Below are positions 34,365 through 43,588 of a stretch of DNA of 64,000 nt, one piece after another. The stretch spans positions 558,001 through 622,000 of the forward strand of contig NZ_SRPF01000002.1 in the NCBI RefSeq assembly GCF_004785685.1, in the 5' to 3' direction. Under the pieces are notes generated by a model. It searched no databases and had not been told where the DNA came from. It saw nothing but the letters and a program-made list of their open reading frames with translations. The position numbers were made by a program, and so were the translations under genes. The stretch comes from Marinobacter confluentis. GTDB lineage: Bacteria > Pseudomonadota > Gammaproteobacteria > Pseudomonadales > Oleiphilaceae. Positions within the stretch are counted from its first letter, which is position 1. Each line of letters opens with the position of its first letter.

Positions 34365-35687
34365 CTAGTCATAGCTGAACCGCTCCGACAGGATACGATG
34401 GGAGGGCGTCCCTTTGCTTATCAGATGATCGCCGACAACCCCCATCATGGCTGTGGGCCCGCACATCACAAAAACCCATTCCCCGAATTCTTTATCTGAA
34501 AAAACACGGTCCAGAAGCGCTGCATCGATAAAGCCCACTTCGCCCTTCCAGTGTTCAGGCGGTTCCGAAAGCACGTATGTAACGTCCTCTTCCCCCAACT
34601 CTTCACCATAGGCAATCTGGTCCGCCAGCCGATTACCATAAACCAGCTTCACTTTTCGGGAATCCCCGGTCAGACGCATTTGTCTGAGAATGCTCAGTAG
34701 CGGCGCAAGACCCACACCACCGGCAATCAGCGCAACACCGGGTTCTGTTCGATGATCCACACAAAGATTGCCATAAGGCCCATCCAGGTAGGCCAATGTC
34801 CCACGCTCTATCTGGCCAACGGTTCGCGTGAAGTCACCAAGCTCTTTAATCATGAACGAGATCTTCGAGCCACTTGCTGGCGCTGAACAGATAGAGAACG
34901 GATTTTCGCTCATCGAGAATGGGCTGTGCCCGACAGTCACCCAGGCGAACTGACCGGCTCTGTAGCAAAAACCGGAATGCCCGTCCGGCGCCAGGGTCAT
35001 TTCCCACTGCTTGGGGGTCAATCGATTCACCGATGCAACATGCCATGGGCGCGCCCTCTTCCGTAGGGGCACCCATAGATAAACGACCAGCAGGGAACCG
35101 ACAGCCACGCCTGTCATCACCAGCCACACCCAGGTCATCACGGGGTGCGAGCCGTAACGCCCTGCAGACACGGTATGATGCAACAGCAGAATCGCGATCA
35201 GTAACGCGACGACCCCATGTAACAGGCGCCAGGTTTCGTATCTATAGCCCAGTTGGGTGCGCCCGATTGCCATCACAACCAGTCCTGCAAGAAGCAGGTA
35301 GGCAACGATGCCTGTGGACAGGGCCGAAAAATCCGTCGTGAGCGTTAACTGGCGGCCAGGATCCCACGGGCGCGGGCCACCCGATGGCGTACCCTGATAA
35401 AGCAAAGGATGAAGCAAAGCAAAGACCAGCGCTGCCCGAGCCGCCAACTGATGCAGTCGCATGGTCCTGTCCAGCCCGACCCCATTTGAAACCGCCCTGA
35501 AGCGACCAGACAGGACGAACTCCATCAGAATCATCGAGAAGGCCAGAATGCCCAGACCAGACGCCAATTCCTGATGGAACTGTCGTGGCGGCCATCCAAA
35601 CGACATCGACAGAATCAATGGAAATGTCACAGCGACAAGATAAACAGCAATCAAGCATAGCGGCTTCATCGGTCTGGCCTGTTTCAC
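34365..35687 (-). CDS. Ferric-reductase-like flavoprotein with heme-type membrane domain
   Basis: A 440-residue protein. Residues 1-220 contain six or seven membrane helices with His residues in the pattern of the ferric-reductase-like (FRD/NOX) heme domain (LHQLAARAALVFALLHPLLY, LLHGVVALLIAILLLHH). Residues about 225-440 are a ferredoxin-NADP reductase module: FCYRAGQFAWV with the FAD-binding RxxS-like position altered to SENPFSI (NPFS), GGVGLAPLLSILRQM for the nucleotide, and a C-terminal CGPTAMMGVVGDHL with the NAD(P) Cys-Gly-Pro motif. It likely passes electrons from NAD(P)H across the inner membrane. GTG (35687) or ATG (35669) may be the start. Confidence 0.87.
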   Translation of the reverse strand: MKQARPMKPLCLIAVYLVAVTFPLILSMSFGWPPRQFHQELASGLGILAFSMILMEFVLSGRFRAVSNGVGLDRTMRLHQLAARAALVFALLHPLLYQGTPSGGPRPWDPGRQLTLTTDFSALSTGIVAYLLLAGLVVMAIGRTQLGYRYETWRLLHGVVALLIAILLLHHTVSAGRYGSHPVMTWVWLVMTGVAVGSLLVVYLWVPLRKRARPWHVASVNRLTPKQWEMTLAPDGHSGFCYRAGQFAWVTVGHSPFSMSENPFSICSAPASGSKISFMIKELGDFTRTVGQIERGTLAYLDGPYGNLCVDHRTEPGVALIAGGVGLAPLLSILRQMRLTGDSRKVKLVYGNRLADQIAYGEELGEEDVTYVLSEPPEHWKGEVGFIDAALLDRVFSDKEFGEWVFVMCGPTAMMGVVGDHLISKGTPSHRILSERFSYD

Positions 35688-35831
35688 TCAATCCAGCCTT
35701 TCAATCTATTCTTCGCCGGAGAACTTGGCAATGCAGGAGGACCCAACCCGATGGAAACTGCAGAAATTTTCCTGGCGCTGATCTAGTGCTCATGCTGGTG
35801 CCGCGTTTTGTAGAGCTGTAGTACACCAGCC

Positions 35832-36614
35832 TCACTCCCGCCAATACGCCTTACTGTGCTCATCCATCGGGAAGAAATGCTCAATCCTCAGATTTTGCGC
35901 GGTCACATCCAGGGGCGTACCAATGGTTGCGATGGTGGAAAAGATCCTGAGCTGCTGGTCTCCAAGGTTCAGGGTAAAGGGAATTGCCGGGTAATCCAGG
36001 TGTTCCACCACGTGGCTTTTCCAGTTTTCGGGAACTCCGGGCACCCTAAGCGCCTGCTCCAACAATCGATTCTGTTGGTCGCGGAAGGGGCCGGCAAGAT
36101 GCTCATGGTAGACACGTTGGAGCATGTGGCAAGCGATGTTCTCCCAGTCGCCTACGAAGGGTTTCATGCCCTGCTCATCGAGCAGCGATAGCAGAAAATT
36201 TGGCCGGGCCGGAAACTGGGCGCCAAGCTCTATCATTCTGGCCATCATCGCCTGCATCGCCTTGTTGGCCATCACCAGATAATACTCGTGGTCGAACACC
36301 ACCGCAGGGTATGGCAGGTGGCCCTGCAACAAGTGATCAAGCGCCTCCCTGATCATGGCCATGCCGGGGGCATTCAGATCCTGGTCAGAATAGACCTGGC
36401 TGTAACCCGCCGACGACAACAGGCGATTGGTTCCGGCCAGGTCCGCCTGCAGCATCTGCGCCAGATGCAGAACCATGCCTTTGCTGGGCTTGCTGCGGCC
36501 GGTTTCCAGAAAGCTGATGTGTTTCGACGACACCTCGCATGCAAGCGCAAAATCCATCTGGCTCAGGCGCTTACCCTGCCGCATTTCTCTGAACAGCGTA
36601 CCGAAGGCGCTCAT
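35832..36614 (-). CDS. XRE-family regulator with MmyB-like ligand-binding domain
   Basis: A 260-residue transcription factor. The N-terminal HTH (about residues 4-65) is the XRE/Cro type: REMRQGKRLSQMDFALACEVSSKHISFLETGRSKPS, recognition helix SSKHISFLE. The C-terminal 180 residues (PYPAVVFDHEYYLVMANKAMQ ... VVEHLDYPAIPFTL) match the PAS-like MmyB ligand-binding domain as I remember it. CAGGAAA lies before the ATG at 36614. It is divergent to a 135-residue four-helix membrane protein; a 17-bp inverted repeat lies between them, probably its operator. Ligand unknown; fatty acids have been suggested for relatives. Confidence 0.92.
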   Translation of the reverse strand: MSAFGTLFREMRQGKRLSQMDFALACEVSSKHISFLETGRSKPSKGMVLHLAQMLQADLAGTNRLLSSAGYSQVYSDQDLNAPGMAMIREALDHLLQGHLPYPAVVFDHEYYLVMANKAMQAMMARMIELGAQFPARPNFLLSLLDEQGMKPFVGDWENIACHMLQRVYHEHLAGPFRDQQNRLLEQALRVPGVPENWKSHVVEHLDYPAIPFTLNLGDQQLRIFSTIATIGTPLDVTAQNLRIEHFFPMDEHSKAYWRE

Positions 36615-36673
36615 TGAGTTTCCTGTCAATTCCGAGTGTTTCAACATTATCGTTGCCAAAGGTCGGCTGCACC

Positions 36674-36690
36674 ATTACCTCACAGGTAAT
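36674..36690. promoter_or_regulatory. Inverted repeat between the XRE regulator and the 4-TM gene
   Basis: ATTACCT-CAC-AGGTAAT: perfect 7-bp arms with a 3-base spacer, in the 150-bp gap between the divergent XRE/MmyB regulator and the membrane-protein gene. It is 59 bp from the regulator start and 75 bp from the other start. It is a fitting operator for autoregulation and control of the neighbour. Confidence 0.65.
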
Positions 36691-36764
36691 TGAGCTTATC
36701 ACCGCCCGGGTAGAAGCTTTGTAGCGTAGTCAAACCCATTGCGAAACCCGATTGAGGTGATCCC

Positions 36765-37172
36765 ATGAAAAACCTGATCCGTCGATTCAGCGTGAAACAG
36801 ATTCTTCTGAGCGATGTCTTCCTGTCCGCGCCCCTGGCGCTGGCGCTCATCCTGGCCTCAGGACCCGTTGCCCAGTGGGCGGGTGGCCCCGGCGCCACCT
36901 TCTACCTGGTAGTCGGCGTTGTGATGCTGCTGTGGTGCGTAGACATGGCAGCCGTGGCCTTCAATGAAGGCTGGCAGCAGAAGTACCTGAACGTGATGAT
37001 TGCAGTCGATGTCGTCTGGAGCCTGCTAGCGGTTGCTCTCATGATGTGGTTTGCAGGCAGCCTGCAACCCGTGGGCTGGGCGCTGTTCGCCCTGAACGTG
37101 CTGGTTCCGCTGGATATGGCCTGGATGAAATGGGTCGCTGGTAGTCAGCCACGCCAGCCAGCGTTCGGCTAA
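36765..37172 (+). CDS. Four-helix membrane protein, hypothetical
   Basis: A 135-residue protein with four predicted membrane helices (about 15-35, 45-68, 77-98, 104-125). The sequence has no signature I recognise; its length and helix layout resemble small DoxX-like or SPW-type membrane proteins, but this is loose. It is divergent from, and probably controlled by, the XRE/MmyB-type regulator. A perfect 12-bp-stem terminator follows, so it is a single-gene transcript. Confidence 0.75.
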   Translation: MKNLIRRFSVKQILLSDVFLSAPLALALILASGPVAQWAGGPGATFYLVVGVVMLLWCVDMAAVAFNEGWQQKYLNVMIAVDVVWSLLAVALMMWFAGSLQPVGWALFALNVLVPLDMAWMKWVAGSQPRQPAFG

Positions 37173-37194
37173 AAGCGACCACTCAGGACGCGCT

Positions 37195-37231
37195 ACCCAT
37201 ATTGGGCAATTATTTACCCAATATGGGTTTT
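37195..37231 (+). terminator. Strong rho-independent terminator
   Basis: Perfect 12-bp stem ACCCATATTGGG / CCCAATATGGGT (37195-37206 and 37217-37228) with a 10-base loop and a short run of T. It lies 22 bases after the stop of the four-helix membrane protein gene and 51 bases before the convergent radD stop. Confidence 0.85.
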
Positions 37232-37281
37232 CACCAGACGAAAAAGAGGATGGAGCAGACTGACGCGTGTTTGAAAAAGTC

Positions 37282-39048
37282 TCACGCCTGGTACGCCTTA
37301 CGGTAGTTACCCTGATAATCAAAAATCCGCTCCTGCACCTGCCAATAGTGCTTCTGATTGCGGGCAACCACAAAATCCGGCGCGGGTAACCAGGCCTCCA
37401 CCTCAATCACCTGAGCCACTGTGCTGAATTGCCTCGGAGCCTGGCCATTGTCAAAACGACGTCCGAACAGCTTGTTGAACACGTTTCGCTGCGCTGGTTT
37501 GTTGAATTCGAAAGATTCGCTTAGCTCCTCGCCATCCTCGCCGTGATAGGTGATTTTCAGCCTACTACCGGCACCATCCAGTGTGATTCCCGCGCAACGG
37601 ATCACCATCGCGTCCTTGAGTTTCAAGGCGTTCCTCAGCTGATCATCCGGGTCAATGATGGCTTTGTCGCACTGGTGGCAGTTACGGGCGGCAATGTCAT
37701 TCTCGCCACCGCAGTAGGGGCACTCCTTGAACCGGAAACGGTAATCGCACTGCTGCAGGCGGCCGGGTTCATCGACTGCCGCAGCTTCCAGCAACCCCTG
37801 GCATCGGCGCCCATAGTGCTCGATCACATGGCCATCCTCGTCGGTTTTGCCCCAGAAAATATTGGCAAAACCACAGCCCGGGCAGAACACCTGCACCGGC
37901 TCGCTGTCCGGGTTCGGTCTCGGCTCTCCCACTTCCGGATGATGCAGGTTCACATGGTTGCCTGCGTAATCGATCACCAGGCAATCCCGCTTGCCCTCGT
38001 CCAGGCGCAGACCGCGGCCAACGATCTGCTGGTAAAGGCTGACTGACTGGGTAGGACGAAGAATGGCAATAAAGTCCACGTGGGGGGCATCGAAACCGGT
38101 GGTGAGCACGGACACGTTCACCAGATACTTTAGTTGCCGCTGTTTGAAGCGCTGAATCATCAGGTCCCGGTCTTTCAGATCGGTTGCGCCGATCACCAGC
38201 GCGGTCTGATCTTCGGGCAGATAGCCGGTAATCTCCCGGGCATGCTCCACCGTGGCCGCAAAAACCATCACGCCTTTGCGCTGGGCGGCCAGCTCTATCA
38301 CCTGCTCAGTGATGGCACGAGTCACGCGCTTATGTTTGCTCAACAGCTGATTGACGTCGTTCTCTGCATATTCACCAAAGCGGTCCTGGGGCAATGCGGA
38401 GAAATCGTATTGCGCCACCGCCGCGTTCACCAGCTCAGGCCGGGTGAGATACCCTCGGTTAATCATGTAGCTTAGTGGAAGCTCGTAAATGCAGTGCTGG
38501 AACGGCTTGTGCTGTTCATCGACAGAGCCGCGGACAAAGCCCCGGTAGTGATAGCGATAAATCCAACCCATGGCCAACCGGTAGGGTGTGGCTGTCAGGC
38601 CCAGTACTTTGAGGGAGTCATTCTGTTGCTTTAACTGCTCGATGATCACCTGATACTGGCTGGTGTCCTCGCCGCTGACCCGATGGCACTCATCGATAAT
38701 CAACAACGAATACTCATCCCGGAACTGATCCAGATTTGCCGACACAGACTGCACGCTGGCAAAAGTCACCTGATGCCGGTTTTCCTTGCGCCGGAGTCCG
38801 GCGGAGAAAATGCCGCCGGTTAACCCATAGCTCTCGTACTTGGCGTGGTTCTGCTCAACCAGCTCTTTGACGTGGGTCAGCACCAGGATCCTGCGCCGGG
38901 CAAGGCGGGCCAGCTCAGCAATTACCAGGCTTTTGCCCGCACCGGTTGGCAGCACGATAACGGCGGATTCATCCGATTTGCGGAAGTGATTCAGCGTAGC
39001 GTCAACGGCTTCCTGCTGATAAGGCCGCAGAGTGAATACAGCACTCAT
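37282..39048 (-). CDS. radD: RadD (YejH) SF2 helicase
   Basis: DNA repair ATPase of 588 residues; E. coli RadD is 586. Motifs: [22 protein letters not shown] at the start, Walker [13 protein letters not shown] (IIDECHR), [17 protein letters not shown] and QIVGRGLRL. After the helicase core come the Cys pairs of a zinc ribbon ([25 protein letters not shown]). The C-terminal tail [15 protein letters not shown] also matches. RadD acts in double-strand break repair and interacts with SSB in E. coli. The ATG overlaps the efpL stop (TAATG), so the two genes are translated together. Confidence 0.95.
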   Translation of the reverse strand: MSAVFTLRPYQQEAVDATLNHFRKSDESAVIVLPTGAGKSLVIAELARLARRRILVLTHVKELVEQNHAKYESYGLTGGIFSAGLRRKENRHQVTFASVQSVSANLDQFRDEYSLLIIDECHRVSGEDTSQYQVIIEQLKQQNDSLKVLGLTATPYRLAMGWIYRYHYRGFVRGSVDEQHKPFQHCIYELPLSYMINRGYLTRPELVNAAVAQYDFSALPQDRFGEYAENDVNQLLSKHKRVTRAITEQVIELAAQRKGVMVFAATVEHAREITGYLPEDQTALVIGATDLKDRDLMIQRFKQRQLKYLVNVSVLTTGFDAPHVDFIAILRPTQSVSLYQQIVGRGLRLDEGKRDCLVIDYAGNHVNLHHPEVGEPRPNPDSEPVQVFCPGCGFANIFWGKTDEDGHVIEHYGRRCQGLLEAAAVDEPGRLQQCDYRFRFKECPYCGGENDIAARNCHQCDKAIIDPDDQLRNALKLKDAMVIRCAGITLDGAGSRLKITYHGEDGEELSESFEFNKPAQRNVFNKLFGRRFDNGQAPRQFSTVAQVIEVEAWLPAPDFVVARNQKHYWQVQERIFDYQGNYRKAYQA

Positions 39049-39614
39049 TATGCCCGGCTCAGGAATCTCCGCTCTTCGACGTTAATCTTGATACGGTCCC
39101 CGGTTGAGATGTGTTCTGGCACCTGCACCACCAGCCCTGTGGTCATTTTTGCAGGCTTGGTACGGGCTGTTGCCGAACCGCCTTTGACCGACGGGTCTGT
39201 CTCCTCGATATCCAGATCCACTGTCGGCGGCAATTCCAGGGCCACTGGGGCATCTTTTAGCAGAATCACCATGATGCCCTGGGTCTGCTCATCAATGAAC
39301 AGAAGCTCGTCGGCAATGGCCTCACGGTTCAGGGTGTACTGGGTGTAATCCTCAGAATCCATGAAAACATACTCCTCACCATCAGAGTAGGAAAACACAG
39401 ACGCCCGGCGTACCAGATCTGCCAGGTTCAGCATGTCAGAATCCTTGAAGGTCTCATCCAGCTTGGCGCCGCTTACCACGTCATACATGCGCATGCGATA
39501 CAGGCTGCCACCGGCACGGCCCTGGGGCACGGAACGCTCGATGTCCTTCACAAAATACACCCGGCCATTGTATTCAACGGGCTGGTTCTTTTTGATCTCA
39601 CTGGCTTTAGGCAT
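39048..39614 (-). CDS. efpL: Elongation factor P-like protein EfpL (YeiP)
   Basis: A 188-residue three-domain EF-P paralogue that helps ribosomes stalled on polyproline-type sequences. Domain I starts [42 protein letters not shown]; the domain I loop has Arg (QGRAGG) where EF-P has its modified Lys, characteristic of the unmodified EfpL group. The domain II/III boundary and the C-terminal [18 protein letters not shown] are typical. GGGGATAGTAACA precedes the ATG at 39614; the frame is open further upstream but lacks homology. It overlaps radD by one base. Confidence 0.93.
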   Translation of the reverse strand: MPKASEIKKNQPVEYNGRVYFVKDIERSVPQGRAGGSLYRMRMYDVVSGAKLDETFKDSDMLNLADLVRRASVFSYSDGEEYVFMDSEDYTQYTLNREAIADELLFIDEQTQGIMVILLKDAPVALELPPTVDLDIEETDPSVKGGSATARTKPAKMTTGLVVQVPEHISTGDRIKINVEERRFLSRA

Positions 39615-39736
39615 TGTTACTATCCCCGGTATGAAAGAAAGGAAAGGGCTGGTGATTGTTGTCAGCGTTACGGAGGCAGACCAAACCACGCCATTATAGC
39701 CAGCCGCAGTCCGTACTCCAGCGGAGAAAACCAGAA

Positions 39737-40201
39737 TCAGAACACGCCGGTTTCCGCCAGTTGCCTTATGGTCTGAATGGTTTCTATGTCTGTCTGTAGA
39801 TAGGCTTCCTGCAGAAACTGGTCGTAGGGCATCGAATCGCCCCGGTTCTCGATGCTTGCGGTGTGATAGCTGAAACGCACAAACAGCGATCCGGGCTCCG
39901 GTTCTTCAATATCCATCGTGAGAGCGGCACTCGAAAGAGTGTCTGTCCGAAACGTGCGATATTCGATTCTCGACTCCGGCCAGAACGTAACCTCGTCGAC
40001 AACCTGCAGCCCCGGCAACTCCAGGCAGCGTTTCATGTAGGCTGGGTGCTGCTCAATAATCTCGTATTCATCAACGCCTACCAGGAACTTGTCGGGGCGA
40101 CGGGCCCTCAGCACCAGGCCTTCCCAGAGCTGAAAGCGGGTCAGGAACGGCAGTTCCGGCTTCGTCAGGTCATTGACCTGAACTAGATGCTCAAACTTCA
40201 T
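39737..40201 (-). CDS. DUF1857-family (SRPBCC-fold) protein
   Basis: A 154-residue soluble protein without signal peptide. The beginning [34 protein letters not shown] and the pattern of alternating strands followed by a C-terminal helix ([25 protein letters not shown]) fit the DUF1857 family, which adopts the START/SRPBCC hydrophobic-ligand fold. Function is unknown. It overlaps the upstream coiled-coil gene by four bases, so the two form an operon. Confidence 0.85.
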   Translation of the reverse strand: MKFEHLVQVNDLTKPELPFLTRFQLWEGLVLRARRPDKFLVGVDEYEIIEQHPAYMKRCLELPGLQVVDEVTFWPESRIEYRTFRTDTLSSAALTMDIEEPEPGSLFVRFSYHTASIENRGDSMPYDQFLQEAYLQTDIETIQTIRQLAETGVF

Positions 40202-40698
40202 TTATCCTCGTCAACGGCTTCACGAACATTCTGCTCTGCATCCTGCCAAGCCCCAGATAGTTTATCTAACGCCTGATCGAAACTGTCTTTCATGGATTCC
40301 CAGGTAACGCCGGTACTGTCCTGCATACGCTCGTACCATTCCATCACCCTTGCCCGCTCACGGCGCAGGTGTGCAACAGCCGTCTGCGCCTTGGCCCGGG
40401 CCAGCTTGTCGGCGGACGTCCATTCCTCTTCCAGCCGGTTCTCCAGCGTCGCGATGCGGGCATCGATTGCGCCAAGAACGTCTTCGATGTCCGCCATCAA
40501 GCGTTCCTGTTGCTCGTCGGTCGCATCCGCCAACTCCTCGCTCAGGGTCTGAATATCCTGGCGCAGTGACTCCTCCGTTGCATCGCCATCACCTTCTGCG
40601 GCGTGGCCTGAGGCAAACGGCATCATTATGGCAAACAACAGAACACTGGCCTGTAATCGAAATGAAGCTCGCAAAATCTGGTACCTCCTGTCAGTCAA
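40198..40698 (-). CDS. Exported coiled-coil protein, hypothetical
   Basis: A 166-residue protein with a signal sequence (hydrophobic LQASVLLFAIMMPFASGHA, cleavage about residue 34) and a strongly acidic, heptad-like helical body (LRQDIQTLSEELADATDEQQERLMADIEDVLG ... LEEEWTSADKLARAKAQTAV). Such proteins are usually periplasmic. No domain recognised. It is the first gene of a two-gene operon with the DUF1857 gene, which it overlaps by four bases. Confidence 0.8.
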   Translation of the reverse strand: MTDRRYQILRASFRLQASVLLFAIMMPFASGHAAEGDGDATEESLRQDIQTLSEELADATDEQQERLMADIEDVLGAIDARIATLENRLEEEWTSADKLARAKAQTAVAHLRRERARVMEWYERMQDSTGVTWESMKDSFDQALDKLSGAWQDAEQNVREAVDEDK

Positions 40699-40878
40699 AT
40701 AAAAAGCTTAGTTCTCTAATGGTAAGTTAATACGATAACACCTGCTGACAGGGCCAACCGTTAGACCCGCTACCAAGGTAACACCGTCTTTTACATGAAC
40801 TTCTCATTGTTTTACGATAGGACTCCGTTTAATACAGAGGCAACGGCCTCTCTACTATACAACCATAAGGCTTATTGG

Positions 40879-41376
40879 ATGAGCAAAGAAGGCCTGTCTG
40901 CCCTCCTGTCCCAACATGACCTTCCGGCCTCTTTTATCTACCTGGCACCGGTTCTTCCTATTGTTCAGGTGATGTGGGCAGACGGCAGAAACCAGATGCC
41001 AGAGCGGGCCAAGCTGCACTGCATTATCGAGAACCACTGTAAAACGCTGTCGGAGCTTGCCGGCGGTGCTGAAATTGTCAGCGCCAACGATATTGAACGA
41101 TTTGACCAGGCTTTCATCGCCCATCGGCCGGACCCTCAGGTGCTGGAAGCACTTACCGGAATGGCGAGCGGAGTCATTGCCAACAGAGAGTCAGCGCCAA
41201 GTCCCCAGGGCAGCGATTCGTTGTTCAGCACAGACCAACTGTTTCATGCCTGCCTGGAAATCGCCGCGACCTGCCCGGCCCCAGAGGACAAAGCCCTTGG
41301 TGAACTGTTTTCCCAGCGAATTGCCAAGGAAGAACGTTCCCTGATCGAAAAAACCTTTGAGTTGCTCCAACCATAA
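40879..41376 (+). CDS. Hypothetical protein, possibly TerB-like
   Basis: A 165-residue soluble helical protein. The segment YLAPVLPIVQVMWADGRNQMPERAKL resembles the first helices and acidic D-G turn of TerB-like folds, which occur in tellurite resistance and stress proteins; the match is weak. I place the start at the ATG at 40879, which follows AAGG at 8 bases; a start at 40795 would add 28 residues (MNFSLFYDRTPFN...) without a close ribosome-binding site. The gene is alone, ends 30 bp before the convergent lldR gene, and no partner suggests a function. Confidence 0.6.
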   Translation: MSKEGLSALLSQHDLPASFIYLAPVLPIVQVMWADGRNQMPERAKLHCIIENHCKTLSELAGGAEIVSANDIERFDQAFIAHRPDPQVLEALTGMASGVIANRESAPSPQGSDSLFSTDQLFHACLEIAATCPAPEDKALGELFSQRIAKEERSLIEKTFELLQP

Positions 41377-41406
41377 CGGCTGTACGTAAAATATAGGCCG
41401 TTACAT

Positions 41407-42174
41407 CTATGGCCGCTCACGCCGCTGCGCCCGGGCCATTCGGCGAATTTCTTCCTCGCGCTCGTCCAGCACGTCCTGCACAAAACGGATGTGCTCGCCA
41501 GCAACGCGCCTTGCATCTTCGGCACGGCCATCCATGATTGCATCAAACAGTGCCTGGTGCTGCGCAATCAGGGTGTGCCGTGTTTCGCTGCGCAGAGCGT
41601 ACATGCCGCCGATATTCGTGACCATACTGCGCTTGAGCAGATCGAACAGACCGCGCATGGTGTGCAGCAGCACCAGATTGTGGCTGGCCTGGGCAATTGC
41701 CAGGTGAAAACGCGCGTCGGCGGCGGCTTCGTCAGCCCGGCTTGCCCTGGGCTCACAGGCATAGCAGGCCTGCAGTTCGTCAAAGGCGTGCTGCAGTTGC
41801 TGACGGTCAAGGTCGGTGGCGCGCCGGGCAGCGTAATAGGCGCAATCGGCTTCCAGCGTATGACGAAATTCCAACAGATCGCGCTGGGCTTCAGGGCGGC
41901 TTTCCAGCAGGCCCATTAAAGGGTCGCTGAAGCTCGAGCCCAGGGAGTCACTGACGTAATTGCCACCGCCCTGACGGCTGATTAACAGTCCCCTGGCCGC
42001 CAGCTTTTGCACGGCCTCGCGCACCGACGGCCGGGAAACACCGAACCGCTCTGCCAGGGCCCGCTCGGCGGGCAAGCGCTGCCCGGGCTGCAGGGTGCCT
42101 TCCAGAATCATGGTTTCCAACTGCTCTACAATGTCGTCTGAGAGCCGGTGCTGGCGAATCTGCCCCACTTCCAT
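41407..42174 (-). CDS. lldR: GntR/FadR-type regulator LldR
   Basis: A 255-residue transcription factor. The N-terminal winged HTH (DDIVEQLETMILEGTLQPGQRLPAERALAERFGVSRPSVREAVQKLAARGLL) is the GntR type; residues about 90-230 are the FCD ligand-binding domain with the Asp and His metal-site positions (ARFHLAIAQASHN, TLIAQHQALFDAI, EHIRFV). It is divergent from lldD, the usual arrangement for a lactate-responsive regulator. Two near-identical operator sequences lie between the genes, so autoregulation and control of lldD are likely. L-lactate as inducer is inferred from the neighbour. Confidence 0.92.
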   Translation of the reverse strand: MEVGQIRQHRLSDDIVEQLETMILEGTLQPGQRLPAERALAERFGVSRPSVREAVQKLAARGLLISRQGGGNYVSDSLGSSFSDPLMGLLESRPEAQRDLLEFRHTLEADCAYYAARRATDLDRQQLQHAFDELQACYACEPRASRADEAAADARFHLAIAQASHNLVLLHTMRGLFDLLKRSMVTNIGGMYALRSETRHTLIAQHQALFDAIMDGRAEDARRVAGEHIRFVQDVLDEREEEIRRMARAQRRERP

Positions 42175-42184
42175 TGTCGATCCT

Positions 42185-42202
42185 TTGGTCTTACCAATTT
42201 AC
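42185..42202. promoter_or_regulatory. LldR-type operator, regulator-proximal
   Basis: TTGGTCTTACCAATTTAC, with TTGG and CCAA arms around TCTTA, 11 bp from the lldR start codon. It differs at one base from the lldD-proximal copy, 140 bp away. The pattern TTGG-N5-CCAA agrees with the E. coli LldR sites as I remember them. Confidence 0.75.
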
Positions 42203-42322
42203 AAAAATAATAACCACTCGCAGCCAAACGATCAATGACAACCCCTCGCTCTTCACAAAAACCCTATTACCATGTTTGACACAGGATTGATGGTTTTTTA
42301 ATCTAGTCAGCCAATAGCGGTT

Positions 42323-42342
42323 AATTGGCCTTACCAATTTAC
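42323..42342. promoter_or_regulatory. LldR-type operator, lldD-proximal
   Basis: AATTGG-CCTTA-CCAATT (42323-42339), perfect 6-bp arms, followed by TAC as in the first copy. It is about 55 bp upstream of the lldD start, so it can overlap the lldD promoter. Two sites 140 bp apart would permit looping by dimers of LldR, as described in E. coli. Confidence 0.8.
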
Positions 42343-42392
42343 GCCAATGCCCAAAAACATGGCCGAATAAAAAAATCCTTAAGGAATCCGCG

Positions 42393-43529
42393 ATGATCAT
42401 TTCCGCCTCGACTGACTACCGCGCTGCTGCCAAGCGCCGCTTACCGCCCTTTCTGTTTCACTACGTCGATGGCGGCGCCTACAACGAGCACACCCTCAGG
42501 CGCAACGTCGCGGACCTGGCCGACATCGGCCTGCGCCAGCGGGTTCTGAAGAACATGGAAGACCTGAGCCTGGAAACCACGCTCTTTGATGAAACCCTGA
42601 GCATGCCGGTGGCTCTGTCACCCGTGGGCCTGACCGGTATGTGTGCCCGCCGGGGCGAGGTTCAGGCAGCGCGCGCGGCAGAGAGCAAAGGCATTCCCTT
42701 TACCCTGTCTACCGTGTCGGTCTGCCCGATTGAAGAAGTCGCACCGGCGATCAACCGGCCGATGTGGTTCCAGCTCTATGTGCTGAAAGATCGCGGTTTC
42801 ATGAAGAATGCACTGGAGCGCGCCAAGGCAGCCGGTGTAAAAACTCTGGTATTTACCGTCGACATGCCCGTACCAGGCGCCCGCTATCGGGACGCGCACT
42901 CCGGCATGAGCGGCCCCAATGCGGCCATGCGCCGTTATCTGCAAGCCATGACTCACCCGCGGTGGTCCTACGACGTGGGCCTGCTCGGCAAGCCTCATGA
43001 CCTGGGCAATATCTCCGCCTATCGCGGCACCCAGACCGGCCTGGAAGACTACATTGGCTGGTTGGGCAACAACTTTGACCCCTCGATCTCCTGGAAGGAT
43101 CTCGAATGGATCCGCGAATTCTGGGATGGCCCAATGCTTATCAAAGGCATTCTGGATGCAGAGGATGCTAAGGATGCGGTGCGCTTTGGCGCCGACGGCG
43201 TTATTGTTTCCAACCATGGCGGCCGCCAGCTTGACGGCGTTCCATCCACCGCCAGGGCGCTTCCTGCGATTGCTGATGCGGTCAAAGGCGACCTGAAAAT
43301 TCTGGTGGACTCCGGCATCCGCACCGGTCTTGATGTGGTGCGCATGCTGGCGCTGGGTGCCGACTGCACCATGCTCGGCCGCTCCTTCATATACGCCCTG
43401 GCCACCGACGGCGAGGCCGGCGTCCGCAACCTGCTGGACCTGATTGAAAAAGAAATGCGGGTCGCCATGGTGCTGACCGGCGCCAGATCCATCAGCGAGA
43501 TCAATGCCGACCTGCTGGTCTCTGAGTGA
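42393..43529 (+). CDS. lldD: L-lactate dehydrogenase (FMN, quinone-linked)
   Basis: Membrane-associated flavoenzyme oxidising L-lactate to pyruvate into the respiratory chain; 378 residues, near E. coli Lld[39 protein letters not shown] is the family start. Active-site blocks: [63 protein letters not shown] (catalytic Lys), [11 protein letters not shown] (catalytic His and Arg), [11 protein letters not shown] and [14 protein letters not shown] precedes the ATG. Controlled by the divergent LldR through two operators. No lactate permease is beside it. Confidence 0.95.
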   Translation: MIISASTDYRAAAKRRLPPFLFHYVDGGAYNEHTLRRNVADLADIGLRQRVLKNMEDLSLETTLFDETLSMPVALSPVGLTGMCARRGEVQAARAAESKGIPFTLSTVSVCPIEEVAPAINRPMWFQLYVLKDRGFMKNALERAKAAGVKTLVFTVDMPVPGARYRDAHSGMSGPNAAMRRYLQAMTHPRWSYDVGLLGKPHDLGNISAYRGTQTGLEDYIGWLGNNFDPSISWKDLEWIREFWDGPMLIKGILDAEDAKDAVRFGADGVIVSNHGGRQLDGVPSTARALPAIADAVKGDLKILVDSGIRTGLDVVRMLALGADCTMLGRSFIYALATDGEAGVRNLLDLIEKEMRVAMVLTGARSISEINADLLVSE

Positions 43530-43588
43530 TCGCAACCAGAACCCGGATCCTGGCTGGGTTGCCCGACAGAATCAGTCATAGCTGACGT

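Noticed and set aside
35751..35786. 11-codon frame METAEIFLALI with AGGAGG upstream
   Set aside because: Looks like the start of a membrane protein but stops at once; perhaps a relic, too short to call.
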